From positions 1 to 31,264 of the forward strand of contig LSKF01000161.1 in the NCBI GenBank assembly GCA_001556995.1: a DNA stretch of 31,264 nucleotides, written 5' to 3'. Numbering within the stretch: the stretch's first letter is position 1; the number at the start of each line of letters is the position of its first letter. The notes under the pieces are model-generated. The model saw only the letters and a list, made by a program, of their open reading frames with translations, made no database searches and was not told where the DNA came from. The translations under genes and the position numbers were made by a program. This DNA is from Erythrobacteraceae bacterium CCH12-C2 (lineage in GTDB: Bacteria; Pseudomonadota; Alphaproteobacteria; Sphingomonadales; Sphingomonadaceae). Positions 7,953 through 16,660 of the stretch are shown here, piece after piece.

Positions 7953-8685
7953 GGTCCATCGCTCCTTCGGCAGCGGGCGGCGTAACAGGGGCGGGCGCGG
8001 GGGCTGGATCATGCGTGCTTGCCGGATCGGGGCGCCGCCCCCCGGTGAACATCTCAAGGATCAACCGCCAGTCGGTAAGCGCCAGCACGATATGGATGAC
8101 AAAGAACCCGAACACCGCCCAAGCGGTGAGGAAGTGCAGCGAGCGCGCGCTCTGGCGTCCACCGAGCAGATCGAGCACCCACGGCGCGGCAGGCTCAAAC
8201 CCCGGGCTGATCGACAGGCCGGTCAGCACCATCATCGGCAGCAGCACGCCGAACACCCCGCCATAGAGGATCTTCTGCACCGCATTATAGCCGCCATGAT
8301 GGACACCCCCGCCCGCAGGCGCGTGCGCCTTGACCGAGGCGATCACTGCGGCTGGGGTCCAGTCGGAAGGCTTGGTGGTGAGGTCGCGGCGGAAATGGCC
8401 GTTCACCAGCATCGCGATCCAGATGAACAGCAGGCCCACACCAAACGGCCAGGCGGCAATGATGTGCCAATCGCGCGCGACTGCGAGGTTGTAATGCCCG
8501 GGGATCGTCGCCCAGCCCGGAAACTTGATCACCGCGAGCCAGGCATCCTTGGGATCAAAGCCGTAATTGCCCCAATAGAGATATTTGTGCGCGTTGGAGA
8601 TGTTGAGCCCGGTCATGAACAGGACGATGATCGCGGCTGCGTTCACCCAGTGCCACAGCCGGGTCGAAAGGGCGTGCTTGGTCAT
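7945..8685 (-). CDS. Cytochrome b/b6 (b561-type) membrane electron-transfer subunit
   Basis: This 246-residue integral membrane protein has four main hydrophobic helices. Likely heme-ligand histidines are seen in LWHWVNAA (helix 1), ARDWHIIAAW (helix 2), and RSLHFLTAWAVFGFFVIHIV (last helix, two His). That pattern fits the thiosulfate-reductase/Ni-hydrogenase cytochrome b group, which passes electrons between quinone and a periplasmic enzyme. The C-terminal tail is rich in Pro and Ala. The ATG at 8685 overlaps the stop of the upstream reductase gene as ATGA, and the 3' end overlaps the molybdopterin oxidoreductase start. Co-translation of all three is therefore likely. An in-frame extension upstream of 8685 was discarded because it lies inside the preceding gene. 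Confidence 0.88.
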   Translation of the reverse strand: MTKHALSTRLWHWVNAAAIIVLFMTGLNISNAHKYLYWGNYGFDPKDAWLAVIKFPGWATIPGHYNLAVARDWHIIAAWPFGVGLLFIWIAMLVNGHFRRDLTTKPSDWTPAAVIASVKAHAPAGGGVHHGGYNAVQKILYGGVFGVLLPMMVLTGLSISPGFEPAAPWVLDLLGGRQSARSLHFLTAWAVFGFFVIHIVLALTDWRLILEMFTGGRRPDPASTHDPAPAPAPVTPPAAEGAMDHG

Positions 8686-9461
8686 GCCGCGCTCGCCTGG
8701 GCAGTTGCGGCCTCGCGCGCGAGCCAAATCACGTCGCGCGGCTGGTCGAGCAGGTGCTGGCCGCTGTCAATGAACAGCGTTTGCCCGCTGGCGAGCGCGC
8801 CGCTGCTCAAAAACAGCGCGGCATCGGCAATTTCGTCAGCGCCGGTCTTGCGACCGAGCAGGTTCATCCTGTGCGAGATATCCGTTTCCTCCTCGCGCTG
8901 GTCATGGCTGGCCAGCACTGCCCCTGGCGCGAGCCCATAGATCCGCGCATTGTCCCTGTATGCCTGTTTGGCCATCATCCCGATTGTAGCCGCCAGCGCG
9001 TGTTTGGCCATGGTGTAACTGAAGAAATCGGGGTTGGTATTTTCAATTTTCATGTCCGTGATGTTGATCACGCACCGGGGGACCGGGCTGGCAGCGTGGG
9101 CGAGAAACGCCTGCGCCAGCCGTGCCGGGGCCAGCGCATTCACCTGCATCGCCTCGCGCAGGATCGCCGGATTTAGCGCCTCTGCGCTGTCATAGGGGAA
9201 CACGGCGGCTGAATTGACGAGACAGCGCCAATCACTGAGCCGCGCGGCCAGGGCTATGATCGCAGCCACGGCGGCGTCATCATTAGCGAGATCAAAGCGA
9301 ACTGTCTCGGCCGAGGGCAGGCTCGCGGCGAGGGCCTCCGCGCTGGCCGCTGAGGTGCGGTAATGGATCACCACATGCCAGCCCGCCTCGGCAAAGCGGC
9401 GCACGATGGCAGCGCCGATACGGGTCGCCCCGCCGGTCACGAGAACGGCAGGGCGGATCAT
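8682..9461 (-). CDS. Short-chain dehydrogenase, pteridine reductase (PTR1/FolM)-like
   Basis: This is a 259-residue NAD(P)H-dependent reductase. The N-terminal TGGATRIG is the nucleotide-binding glycine motif, and HYRTSAASAEAL resembles the NADPH-binding HYxxSAA stretch of pteridine reductases. The catalytic residues Asp136, Tyr149 and Lys153 (in NITD and SYTMAKHAL) keep the D-x12-Y-x3-K spacing of PTR1. They replace the usual Ser-Tyr-Lys triad of common SDRs. This suggests reduction of a pterin, for example dihydromonapterin or dihydrobiopterin, but the substrate is inference. It is the first gene of an operon with the b-type cytochrome (ATGA overlap) and the molybdopterin oxidoreductase. 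No clear ribosome-binding site precedes 9461. Confidence 0.85.
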   Translation of the reverse strand: MIRPAVLVTGGATRIGAAIVRRFAEAGWHVVIHYRTSAASAEALAASLPSAETVRFDLANDDAAVAAIIALAARLSDWRCLVNSAAVFPYDSAEALNPAILREAMQVNALAPARLAQAFLAHAASPVPRCVINITDMKIENTNPDFFSYTMAKHALAATIGMMAKQAYRDNARIYGLAPGAVLASHDQREEETDISHRMNLLGRKTGADEIADAALFLSSGALASGQTLFIDSGQHLLDQPRDVIWLAREAATAQASAA

Positions 9462-9529
9462 GCGGGGGTTCGGATCGGTTGGAGCATCGCCGCAGCGCTA
9501 CCAGCGCCGGGGACAAGCTTCAATCAGGT

Positions 9530-9559
9530 AGCGCCGCTGGCATGACCGCCAGCGGCGCT
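9530..9559 (-). terminator. Strong hairpin after the glycine-zipper gene
   Basis: A perfect 11-bp inverted repeat (arms 9530-9540 and 9549-9559, 8-base loop) lies 17 bp past the stop of the glycine-zipper gene and before the reductase operon. It lacks a run of T, so termination may be weak or Rho-assisted, or it may simply stabilise the mRNA end. Confidence 0.5.
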
Positions 9560-9575
9560 GCGTTGTCACAAGGGC

Positions 9576-10052
9576 TCAGCGGCAGCGCACGTCACCGCCG
9601 CCGTCGACTTCGCGGCCCAACAGGCCGCCGCCAACAGCACCAAGCACAGTGCCCAGCGTGCGGTCACCGCGGTTGTCGATCTGGCGTCCGATCAGCGCGC
9701 CAACGCCCGCGCCGATCAGCAGCCCGACGGTGCCATCATCACGGCGGCAGCGCCAGCGCCCGTCATTGCCGCGCCAGTAGCGATTGTCGCTTGCCCGATA
9801 GCGGCGGTCGTCCCAGTCGCGATCACGGTCGCGGTCGCGCCCACGCCAGCTGCGATTGTCGCGGCGGTCGCGCCAACGGTAATCATCGTCCCACCCGCCG
9901 CGGTCATAGGCGGCGACCGGGGTGAAAGGCAGGGCGCTGTGGTGCACGGTCGCGAAGACCGGGGCGGGAGCAGCCGGGAGTTCGGCGGCGGCAACCGGGG
10001 TAGCGAAGGCCGCCAGCGACCCGGCGGCAGCGATCAGGGCAAGATGTTTCAT
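9576..10052 (-). CDS. Glycine-zipper 2TM-domain envelope protein
   Basis: This 158-residue exported protein has a signal peptide at residues 1-23 (cleavage near AAA-E). A strongly charged middle follows at about residues 50-105, with Arg/Asp/Trp-rich repeats such as GRDRDRDRDWDD. The C-terminal glycine zipper has GLLIGAGVGALIGRQI and TVLGAVGGGLLGREV. Proteins of this build sit in the outer membrane or periplasm of sphingomonads, with roles poorly defined. Two cysteines at the start of the zipper region and one near the end are present. The ATG at 10052 has AAGGAA upstream. The charged repeat is encoded by near-repeating GATCGCGAC-type codons, so repeat-length variation between strains would not be surprising. 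Confidence 0.82.
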   Translation of the reverse strand: MKHLALIAAAGSLAAFATPVAAAELPAAPAPVFATVHHSALPFTPVAAYDRGGWDDDYRWRDRRDNRSWRGRDRDRDRDWDDRRYRASDNRYWRGNDGRWRCRRDDGTVGLLIGAGVGALIGRQIDNRGDRTLGTVLGAVGGGLLGREVDGGGDVRCR

Positions 10053-10097
10053 GGCTCGTTTCCTTGTGGCGGCTCCCCGATGGAGCCCGACCCTTTT

Positions 10098-10127
10098 CGT
10101 TCATCTTACAGGAACGCTGGATGAACG
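10098..10127. repeat. 8-bp inverted repeat upstream of the glycine-zipper gene
   Basis: CGTTCATC (10098-10105) and GATGAACG (10120-10127) are perfect inverted arms separated by 14 bp, about 45-75 bp upstream of the glycine-zipper start. The spacing is compatible with a dimeric regulator binding two turns of DNA. Nothing else identifies a regulator. Confidence 0.3.
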
Positions 10128-10172
10128 AAGACGACAGGAAACTGTTATGGTTGACCGATCATTCGCTTTCTC

Positions 10173-10188
10173 AGGCCAGCCGTGGCCT
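10173..10188 (-). terminator. Small hairpin at the MOSC gene stop
   Basis: AGGCCA and TGGCCT form a perfect 6-bp stem with a 4-base loop, overlapping the TAG stop of the MOSC gene. No T run follows. It may mark the end of the rlmN-methyltransferase-MOSC transcript, but the evidence is weak. Confidence 0.3.
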
Positions 10189-10828
10189 AGCCAAGACGAG
10201 CCGCGGCTTTTTCGCGCAAGCGCGGCGTGAGCGGGGCAAGATTGGCGAGTTCTTTCAGCTCCTCGCGGGTCGCCTTGCCCGCGACCAGCGCATTAAACAC
10301 CCGCGCCACGCTCCACGCTTCGGCTCCGACCGCGATACGCTCCAGCGAGTCGCCCGCAGCCACCTCGCCCGGCTCCAGCACCCGGAAATACCATCCGCAG
10401 CGCCCCGTGCGGATAATCGCCGCAACCATGCCCTTGTGACCAAAGCGATGTTCGATCTTCCAGCACGGCTGACGCGGCTGGCTGATTTCGATCACCGCGC
10501 TGCCCAGCCGGAACTGGTCGCCGATGTGAACCATGTCTTCGGTCAGGCCGCTCACCGCGATGTTCGATCCGAAACCGCCGGGCTCATCCAGCGCCGCATG
10601 GTCCCCAAGCCGCTCGCGCCACCACGCATTGTGGTCCAGCGGATAGAGATGCAGCGCCATTTCCGGCCCGCCGTGAACCGTGCGGTCGGCCTGCTCATCA
10701 GGGGCGAGACCTTCGGTGAGCACCTGCACCGCGCCCTCGCGCGGGCGCTTCATGATCGCGCTGGTCTCGGCGCCGTGAAACGGGCGGGCGGTGCCGGTGC
10801 AGATGGCTTCGATGGTCCAGCGGGTCAT
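10187..10828 (-). CDS. MOSC domain protein, YiiM-like
   Basis: This 213-residue cytoplasmic protein has a MOSC domain (about residues 25-160). The conserved cysteine sits in SQPRQPCWKIEHRFG, followed by a C-terminal three-helix region with ARVFNALVAGK and ELANLAPLTPRLREK. That arrangement matches YiiM, a molybdenum-cofactor-dependent enzyme that detoxifies N-hydroxylated base analogues such as 6-hydroxylaminopurine. Other early motifs, VHGGPEMALHLYP and GFGSNIAVSGLTE, also fit. The ATG at 10828 overlaps the upstream methyltransferase stop as ATGA, so translation is probably coupled. It is the last gene of the overlapping rlmN set. Confidence 0.87.
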   Translation of the reverse strand: MTRWTIEAICTGTARPFHGAETSAIMKRPREGAVQVLTEGLAPDEQADRTVHGGPEMALHLYPLDHNAWWRERLGDHAALDEPGGFGSNIAVSGLTEDMVHIGDQFRLGSAVIEISQPRQPCWKIEHRFGHKGMVAAIIRTGRCGWYFRVLEPGEVAAGDSLERIAVGAEAWSVARVFNALVAGKATREELKELANLAPLTPRLREKAAARLG

Positions 10829-11418
10829 GCTTTTCTCACGGTCAAATTGATCCATTCGCGGACCACGTCGTCAAACCCCGCACCGCTATCGCAGGCCATA
10901 TCGACGATCTTCCATCCGATTGCTGTGTACTGCGTCGCCAGCCAATCGGCATCGGGGAAATTGTAGAACCGCCCAAAGCCGTCGCGTCCCTCGGCCTCGC
11001 CCAGCTTGTAGCTGGCAAAGTGCCAGCCGCCGGGGCGCAGGGCGCGGTGGATGCGGGTGAGGATATCGTGCAGGGCCTCGCGCGGGGCATGGAGCAGGCT
11101 GGCGTGCGCCCAGACGCCGTCATATTCCGCTTCGGCCTCAAGCTGGTCAAAGGTCATCACCCGCGCGCCTATGCCCCAGCGCTCATTGGCCTTGACGACC
11201 ATGGCAGGCGTGCCATCTGTCGCATCGACGCGGAACCCGCGCGCGGCGATCCGGGCGGCATCCTGCCCGCCGCCGCAGCCCAGTTCGAGCACAGCCCCTC
11301 CCGGCGGGAGGCGATCAAGGAACGCGTCGAGCGGGTAGCTGTGGCGCTGGCCGAACTTCAGCACATAATGCGGCGCGCGGGCCTGATAGAAGGCGAGTGT
11401 TTCGGGGTCAGCGCTCAC
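10825..11418 (-). CDS. Class I SAM-dependent methyltransferase
   Basis: This 197-residue protein has a Rossmann methyltransferase fold. Motif I is [12 protein letters not shown] at about residues 43-54, with an acidic post-I residue in VDATDGT, then the [24 protein letters not shown] stretch typical of small-molecule methyltransferases. The substrate is not indicated. The start is a GTG at 11418 that overlaps the rlmN stop by 4 bp (GTGA). It overlaps the MOSC gene at its other end, also by 4 bp. This suggests coordinated expression with rlmN, although no functional link to the rRNA methylation is known. Confidence 0.85.
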   Translation of the reverse strand: MSADPETLAFYQARAPHYVLKFGQRHSYPLDAFLDRLPPGGAVLELGCGGGQDAARIAARGFRVDATDGTPAMVVKANERWGIGARVMTFDQLEAEAEYDGVWAHASLLHAPREALHDILTRIHRALRPGGWHFASYKLGEAEGRDGFGRFYNFPDADWLATQYTAIGWKIVDMACDSGAGFDDVVREWINLTVRKA

Positions 11419-12668
11419 GCCTGTGAAGCCGCTGCCGCCTCGCGGTCACGCTGGGCACGAGATTTCTTCTCGGCGGCGGTTTTGAGCTGCCCGCAGGCGG
11501 CATCAATGTCGCGCCCGCGCGGGGTGCGGACGGGGGCGGAGAAACCGCCCTCGAAGACGATTTCCGAAAAGCGCCGGATGCGCTCGGGCGCGGAGGTCTC
11601 GTAACCCGCTCCCGGCCAGGGGTTGAAGGGAATCAGGTTGACCTTGGCGGGCAGGTTGAACTGGCGCAGCAGCCGCACGAGCTCGCGCGCGTCATCATCG
11701 CTGTCGTTCTTGTCCTTGATCATCACATATTCAAACGTGATGCGCCGCGCGTTGCTGGCACCGGGGTAATCGGCGCAGGCCTGAAGCAGGTCCTCGATGC
11801 CGTATTTCTTGTTGAGCGGCACCAGCTCGTCACGCACTTCCTTGCGCACGCCGTGCAAGGACACCGCGAGGTTCACCCCGATTTCCTCGCCGCAGCGCTC
11901 CATCATCGGGATGACACCGCTGGTGGAGAGCGTGATCCGCCGCTTGGACAGGGCAAGGCCATCGCCGTCCATCACCAGCTTCAACGCATCGCGCACATGA
12001 TCGAAGTTGTAGAGCGGCTCGCCCATGCCCATCATCACGATGTTTGTGAGCAGGCGCCCGTCGGCGGTGTAGTGGCCCGCCTCGTCGTCCTCGTCGATCA
12101 CGTCGGCATCGCTGACCATCGTGCCGCGCGGCCATTCGCCGAGCGCGTCGCGGGCGAGCATCACCTGACCGACGATTTCGCCGGGGGTCAGGTTGCGCAC
12201 CAGTCTCATGGTGCCGGTGTGGCAGAAGGAGCAGGTGAGCGTGCAACCGACCTGCGAGGAAACGCACAGCGTGCCGCGCGTCTCGTCAGGGATGAAGACC
12301 ATCTCGAAATCATGGCCATCAGCAGTGCGCAGCAGCCATTTGCGGGTGCCGTCGACCGAGTGCTGGGCCTCGACCACGTCCGGGCGGCCGATCACGAAGC
12401 GCTCCGCCAGCCACGGGCGCATCGGCTTGGCGATGTCGGTCATCGCTTCGAAATCGGTGACGCCGCGGTGGTAGAGCCAGTGGAACACCTGCTTGGCGCG
12501 CAGCTTGGCGGCCTTGGCGTCGAGCCCTGCCTCCTCGAACAATTCGCGGATGCGCGGGCGGGGCAGGCCGATGAGGTCAATCCGGCCATCGCTGCGCGGC
12601 GTGATGTCGCGCGAAGCGGGGACCGGGTCAACGAGGCCCGGAATGGACATGAGTGCAGTATCGGCCAT
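11415..12668 (-). CDS. rlmN: 23S rRNA/tRNA adenine-C2 methyltransferase RlmN
   Basis: This 417-residue radical-SAM enzyme methylates C2 of A2503 in 23S rRNA and A37 in some tRNAs. The cluster motif CxxxCxxC is Cys142, Cys146 and Cys149 in [12 protein letters not shown]. The late cysteine in [10 protein letters not shown] is the residue that carries the methyl intermediate in the family. [24 protein letters not shown] and MGMGEPLYN are further signature stretches. A loop with many acidic residues ([12 protein letters not shown]) is typical of alphaproteobacterial members. The ATG at 12668 was chosen over a longer frame upstream; an in-frame ATG at 12650 is the alternative. No strong ribosome-binding site is visible. 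Confidence 0.95.
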   Translation of the reverse strand: MADTALMSIPGLVDPVPASRDITPRSDGRIDLIGLPRPRIRELFEEAGLDAKAAKLRAKQVFHWLYHRGVTDFEAMTDIAKPMRPWLAERFVIGRPDVVEAQHSVDGTRKWLLRTADGHDFEMVFIPDETRGTLCVSSQVGCTLTCSFCHTGTMRLVRNLTPGEIVGQVMLARDALGEWPRGTMVSDADVIDEDDEAGHYTADGRLLTNIVMMGMGEPLYNFDHVRDALKLVMDGDGLALSKRRITLSTSGVIPMMERCGEEIGVNLAVSLHGVRKEVRDELVPLNKKYGIEDLLQACADYPGASNARRITFEYVMIKDKNDSDDDARELVRLLRQFNLPAKVNLIPFNPWPGAGYETSAPERIRRFSEIVFEGGFSAPVRTPRGRDIDAACGQLKTAAEKKSRAQRDREAAAASQA

Positions 12669-12743
12669 GGGTGGCGGCCATATAGTGCGAGACGCGCGGT
12701 TTGACCAGTCAGCGCCTTTGCGCGCATCCAACGCCTTTATTGG

Positions 12744-13220
12744 TCAGCTGCGCCTCGCGCATCCAACCGTGGCCGCGTCGATCGCGGTGGCGGCTCCGGC
12801 GAGCGCGTAGCGGTCGGTGAAGGCGGCTCCTTTGGCGCTGCGGGCGCTCACGCTCATGCGGGCGGCGGAGCGCAGGGCGGCGATGATCGCTGCGTCGTCG
12901 CGCGCGTCTTTCGCCCATGCGTTGCGGCCCTTCGCGACGAGGCCGAAACGCTTGCCGCCCACCGCGAGGCGTACTGCCGCCTTCTCGGCCACATCGCGCG
13001 AGAGCACGAAATGCACCGCGCCGCGCACCCTGCGCTGCGGCCAGTTCGATATCGTCGCATAGGCCGGGGCGGGCAGGGTGCCTTGCGCCTTGGCGATGGC
13101 GTAGCAGCGCGCGGGGTTCGCATCGCGGAACGCAGCCCAGCCGTCATAGACGCCCAGACTTTCGCGCGCTGACAGCGGCGCGGCGAGCAGCACAAGGGCA
13201 AGCGCTGCAAACCTAATCAT
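12744..13220 (-). CDS. Exported IalB-like protein
   Basis: This 158-residue protein has a short signal peptide (residues 1-18, ending PLSA). The mature domain begins SLGVYDGWAAFRD and has the cysteine in ARCYAIAKA paired with a late cysteine in TVGCARR. It also contains VHFVLSRDVAEKAAVRL and FTDRYALAGAATAIDAA. This layout resembles the invasion-associated locus B family, common in alphaproteobacteria and not tied to virulence in free-living species. Function is unknown. The ATG at 13220 overlaps the end of greB by 8 bp, so it is likely translated from the same transcript. A 75-bp gap separates it from rlmN. Confidence 0.72.
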   Translation of the reverse strand: MIRFAALALVLLAAPLSARESLGVYDGWAAFRDANPARCYAIAKAQGTLPAPAYATISNWPQRRVRGAVHFVLSRDVAEKAAVRLAVGGKRFGLVAKGRNAWAKDARDDAAIIAALRSAARMSVSARSAKGAAFTDRYALAGAATAIDAATVGCARRS

Positions 13221-13692
13221 ATGCGATGCTCAACACTTCCCATTCGCGTGTGCCCGAAGGGAGCCGCACCACCCTGAGATCACCCACGCTCGCCCCGCGC
13301 AGTGCCTTGGCGAGCGGCGAGTTCCAGCCGATCCGGCCCGCGCCTGCGTCCTGTTCGTCATCACCCACCAGCGTGACGGTTTGCGCGTTGTCGTCCTCGT
13401 CGGCAATGGTGACCTGCGCGCCGAAGAACACCCGCGACCGATCAATCTGCGCCGCCGGATCGACCACCCGGAGCGTCTTCATCCGCTTGATCAGATGCGC
13501 AAGCTCGCGGTCGATCTCGCGCATCTTCTTGCGGCCATAGAGGTAATCGCCATTCTCGCTGCGGTCGCCATTGCCTGCTGCCCAGCTGACGATCTCGACA
13601 ATCGCGGGGCGTTCGGTGCCGAGCAGGTGATCGTAACGCGCCTTGAGCGCCGCCATACCCGCTGGCGTGATCGGGGGACCTTGAGGTTTCAT
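13213..13692 (-). CDS. greB: Transcription elongation factor GreB
   Basis: This 159-residue factor enters the RNA polymerase secondary channel and stimulates cleavage of backtracked RNA. The N-terminal coiled coil carries GDRSENGDYLYGRKKMREIDREL, including acidic residues at the tip and the basic YGRKKMRE patch that separates GreB from GreA. The C-terminal FKBP-like domain contains NSPLAKALRGASVGD. The ATG at 13692 lies 7 bases after the slt stop, with no ribosome-binding site of its own, so coupling to slt translation is likely. The IalB-like gene overlaps its 3' end. A nine-codon longer frame was rejected because it lies inside slt. Confidence 0.92.
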   Translation of the reverse strand: MKPQGPPITPAGMAALKARYDHLLGTERPAIVEIVSWAAGNGDRSENGDYLYGRKKMREIDRELAHLIKRMKTLRVVDPAAQIDRSRVFFGAQVTIADEDDNAQTVTLVGDDEQDAGAGRIGWNSPLAKALRGASVGDLRVVRLPSGTREWEVLSIAYD

Positions 13693-13699
13693 GGGAAGG

Positions 13700-15667
13700 C
13701 TATTGCAGGAAGGCGTCAACCGGGCGCGGCAGGCCGGCCGTTTCGGGATACATGTGCGAATAGGTCACCGCATTGCCGATCACGCGCATGATGTAATAGC
13801 GGGTTTCGAAATTGGCCGGGATCTTCTCGACCCACGTCACCCAGTCGATCTCACCCCGGCGGGGGTCGCCGTTGAGCTTGAGCCACTGGTTCACGCGCCC
13901 CGGCCCGGCGTTATAGGCCCCCACCGCGAGCGGATAGGCCCCGCCGTAATAGCTCATCATCCGCGCGAAATAGGCATCCCCAAGCTGGATATTGTACTGC
14001 GGCGCGGCGGTCAGATCGGCAGCGAGGTAATTGACCCCGAGCTTGCCCGCCTGCTCGCGCGCGGTGCCGGGCATCAGCTGGAGCAACCCGCGCGCCCCGG
14101 CGTGGCTGACCCGTGTGCGGTCGAACTCGCTTTCCTGCCGGGCGATGGCGTGAACCATCACCCAGTCATTGATCGAGGGCGGGGTCTGAACTGTGGGAAA
14201 ACCGATGCGCTCCAGCCCGGGAAGGCCGTTCTCGCCCGCCTTCATGCCGAGCACCACGGCCATCTCGTCGAGCCCGGTTTCGCGGGCGAGCATCGCCGCC
14301 ATCAGCATTTCTTCAGGGCTGTCCGCCTCATCGCCGAGCGCCTCGAAGAAGCGGCGTTCGGTGCGCCAGTCGCGGCGGTTGGTGGCGAGCGCGCGGATCG
14401 CCTGCACCAGCGGCCGGGCTTCGAATTCGGCTCGCGCGCTGGCGTCGATCGCCGGTTGCGGCAGGCTCGCAAAGCCAGGCATCGGGCGCCCCAGCGCGGA
14501 GAGCGCCAGCTGGCCGTAGTAATAATCGGGCCAGCGCGCGGCCATCTCGAAATAGACCTTGGCCGCTGCCTCATTGCCCGCGCGGCGCGCGGCGCGGCCG
14601 GCCCAGAAATAGCCTTTAGCCTTGGTCAGCGGGGTCTTGGCCGCATCGCCATAGCGCTGGAACAGCGGCGCGGCGGCCTCGCCATCGCCCAGATCCCACA
14701 GCGCGCGGGTGCCGCCCAGCCACATCAGATCGGTGTAGCGATCGCGCAAGGCAAAGCTCATCGCCGAGAGATCGGAGCCGGGGACGAAGAGATCATCGGT
14801 GCGCGATGCGATCCGCGAAGCATCGCGCGCGCCGCTGGTCTTGGCGAGCGCCAGCAGTTCGGTGACGAAAGCCTCAGGATCAAGCGCGGGGCGGGTAAAA
14901 TCGGGACGGCTGGCAAAGACTTGCGCCGCTTCGTCGCTTTGCCCGCTGGCGCGCAGGTATTTGACAAGGTTGAAGACATAGCCCGGATCGCTGTCAGCAC
15001 CATTGGGCACGGCGAGCCCTGCGCTCTCGGGCCGTGCCCCGCGCAGGTGCGACAGGCGGGCCAGCGCCATCGCCCTGTCACCTTCGGGAAGGTTCATCAC
15101 CGCCCGCGAGGCCGCATCGGCCTTGCCTTGCCACAGCAGCGCATCCATCCGCGCCGCGTGATCCGCAGGCGTGAATTGCGCGCCATAGATCCCGGCGAGA
15201 TAGAGCTCGACCGGATCGCTCATGGTGCCGCCGCGCCAGGCCTTGCGCGCTTCATCAAAGGCCTCGGGCCGCTGCGCGCTGGTGAGCGCCAGGGCATGGC
15301 GCGCGCGGGCCGGGTTGGTCAGCGGGGGGTGGGCGGCGAAATAGCGCAGCAGCTCGTCCTGCGAGGGCGCCTCGCCATCAAGCGCGGCTTCGGCGCGCAG
15401 GCGCAGGATGTCGAGGCGCGGGAAGCTGGGATAGGCCATCGCAAAGCCGGCATAATCGGCAAAGGTGTGCTCGCGGCTCGCTTGCAGCACTTCCCACCGT
15501 CCGATTGCCGCGTTCACCGCGCTGGGCTGGCGCGCGACGAGATTGTCTCCGGAGGGGGCGTCATAACTCTGGGCTGATACTGGCCCCAACGCGGCCAGCA
15601 TCGCCAAGAGCCCAATGCCTGCATAAATCCGTCGTGATTTGATAGTGTTACGGACCATGCTGGACAT
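13700..15667 (-). CDS. slt: Soluble-type lytic murein transglycosylase
   Basis: This is a 655-residue periplasmic enzyme that cleaves peptidoglycan glycan strands with formation of 1,6-anhydro ends. The N-terminus has a signal peptide (about residues 10-32, ending PVSAQS). Residues about 45-470 are alpha-helical with many short repeats, like the superhelical ring of Slt70. The SLT catalytic domain (about 490-640) has the catalytic Glu512 in ARQESEFD, followed by HAGARGLLQLMPGTA and AYNAGPGRVNQWL. The ATG at 15667 was chosen over a longer frame; AAGGAG lies about 12 bases upstream, and an ATG three codons later is equally possible. It is divergent from dapA and followed closely by greB. Confidence 0.93.
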   Translation of the reverse strand: MSSMVRNTIKSRRIYAGIGLLAMLAALGPVSAQSYDAPSGDNLVARQPSAVNAAIGRWEVLQASREHTFADYAGFAMAYPSFPRLDILRLRAEAALDGEAPSQDELLRYFAAHPPLTNPARARHALALTSAQRPEAFDEARKAWRGGTMSDPVELYLAGIYGAQFTPADHAARMDALLWQGKADAASRAVMNLPEGDRAMALARLSHLRGARPESAGLAVPNGADSDPGYVFNLVKYLRASGQSDEAAQVFASRPDFTRPALDPEAFVTELLALAKTSGARDASRIASRTDDLFVPGSDLSAMSFALRDRYTDLMWLGGTRALWDLGDGEAAAPLFQRYGDAAKTPLTKAKGYFWAGRAARRAGNEAAAKVYFEMAARWPDYYYGQLALSALGRPMPGFASLPQPAIDASARAEFEARPLVQAIRALATNRRDWRTERRFFEALGDEADSPEEMLMAAMLARETGLDEMAVVLGMKAGENGLPGLERIGFPTVQTPPSINDWVMVHAIARQESEFDRTRVSHAGARGLLQLMPGTAREQAGKLGVNYLAADLTAAPQYNIQLGDAYFARMMSYYGGAYPLAVGAYNAGPGRVNQWLKLNGDPRRGEIDWVTWVEKIPANFETRYYIMRVIGNAVTYSHMYPETAGLPRPVDAFLQ

Positions 15668-15762
15668 AATGCCAATCGGCTCCTTATCAGGCGCTGAATG
15701 TGGGGTTACGGGGGAGAGGCCCCGCTCTTCCAATATCTAGTGATAAAGGCAGGACAAAGGCA

Positions 15763-16650
15763 ATGTTCAGCGGATCGATACCCGCTTTGGTGACCCCGTT
15801 TCGCGGCGGGACGTTCGACGAGGCGGCGTTCCGGCGGCTGGTCGACTGGCAGATCGAGAACGGCAGCGCCGCGCTGGTGCCCTGCGGGACGACGGGTGAG
15901 GCCTCGACGCTGTCCAACGCCGAGCATCACCGCGTGATCGAGGTGTGCATCGAACAGGCGGCAGGCCGCGTGCCGGTGATCGCAGGGTGCGGATCGAACG
16001 ATACCCGCAACGCACTTCTCCACATGAATTTTTCGCGCAAGGCGGGAGCAGCCGCCGGGCTGTGCGTTGCGCCCTATTACAACCGCCCGAGCCAGCGCGG
16101 GCTGATCGCCCATTTCAGCTTTCTCGCCGAGAACAGCGATCTGCCGATCGTGCTCTACAATGTTCCGGGCCGCACCGTGACGGATCTTGAGGACGAGACG
16201 GTGGTGGCGCTGGTCAACCGCTATCCCGACCGGATCATCGCCATCAAGGATGCGAGCGGCGACCTGTCGCGTGTGGCCGATCATCGGATGGGGATCGGGC
16301 GCGAATTCTGCCAGCTTTCGGGCAATGACGAGCTGTGGCTGCCCCACGCGGCGGCGGGCGGGCGCGGGTGCATTTCGGTGACGGCCAATGTCGCGCCCAA
16401 GCTGTGCGCTGAGTTTCACGAGGCCATCGCGGCGAACGAGCTGAAGCTGGCGCGGCAATTGAACGACCGCCTGTTCCCGCTGCACTATGCGATGTTCTCG
16501 GACGCCTCGCCCGCGCCGGTGAAATATGCGCTCTCTCGCGTCCACGACTGGATCGAGCCTGAGGTGCGTCTGCCGCTGGTGGAGTGCTCTGACGAAGCCA
16601 AGCGCGCGGTCGATGACGCGCTGGCGGCGGCGGGGGTGCTTGAGAACTGA
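15763..16650 (+). CDS. dapA: 4-hydroxy-tetrahydrodipicolinate synthase
   Basis: This 295-residue TIM-barrel enzyme condenses pyruvate with aspartate semialdehyde, the first committed step toward diaminopimelate and lysine. The Schiff-base lysine is Lys162 in IIAIKDASGDL. Tyr132 in VLYNVPGRT and the paired threonines in PCGTTGEAST complete the catalytic motifs. The length matches the family. The ATG at 15763 has AAAGG just upstream. An extended frame beginning near 15700 overlaps the slt promoter region and was rejected. It is divergent from slt, sharing about 95 bp of control region; both genes feed cell-wall metabolism. Downstream is a REP-like palindrome that probably stops transcription from both sides. 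Confidence 0.97.
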   Translation: MFSGSIPALVTPFRGGTFDEAAFRRLVDWQIENGSAALVPCGTTGEASTLSNAEHHRVIEVCIEQAAGRVPVIAGCGSNDTRNALLHMNFSRKAGAAAGLCVAPYYNRPSQRGLIAHFSFLAENSDLPIVLYNVPGRTVTDLEDETVVALVNRYPDRIIAIKDASGDLSRVADHRMGIGREFCQLSGNDELWLPHAAAGGRGCISVTANVAPKLCAEFHEAIAANELKLARQLNDRLFPLHYAMFSDASPAPVKYALSRVHDWIEPEVRLPLVECSDEAKRAVDDALAAAGVLEN

Positions 16651-16660
16651 TCCCCATTGT

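Noticed and set aside
13691..15577. Plus-strand open frame of 628 codons opposite slt
   Set aside because: It is the antisense of a clear lytic transglycosylase. The product is rich in His, Arg and Gly with no domain.
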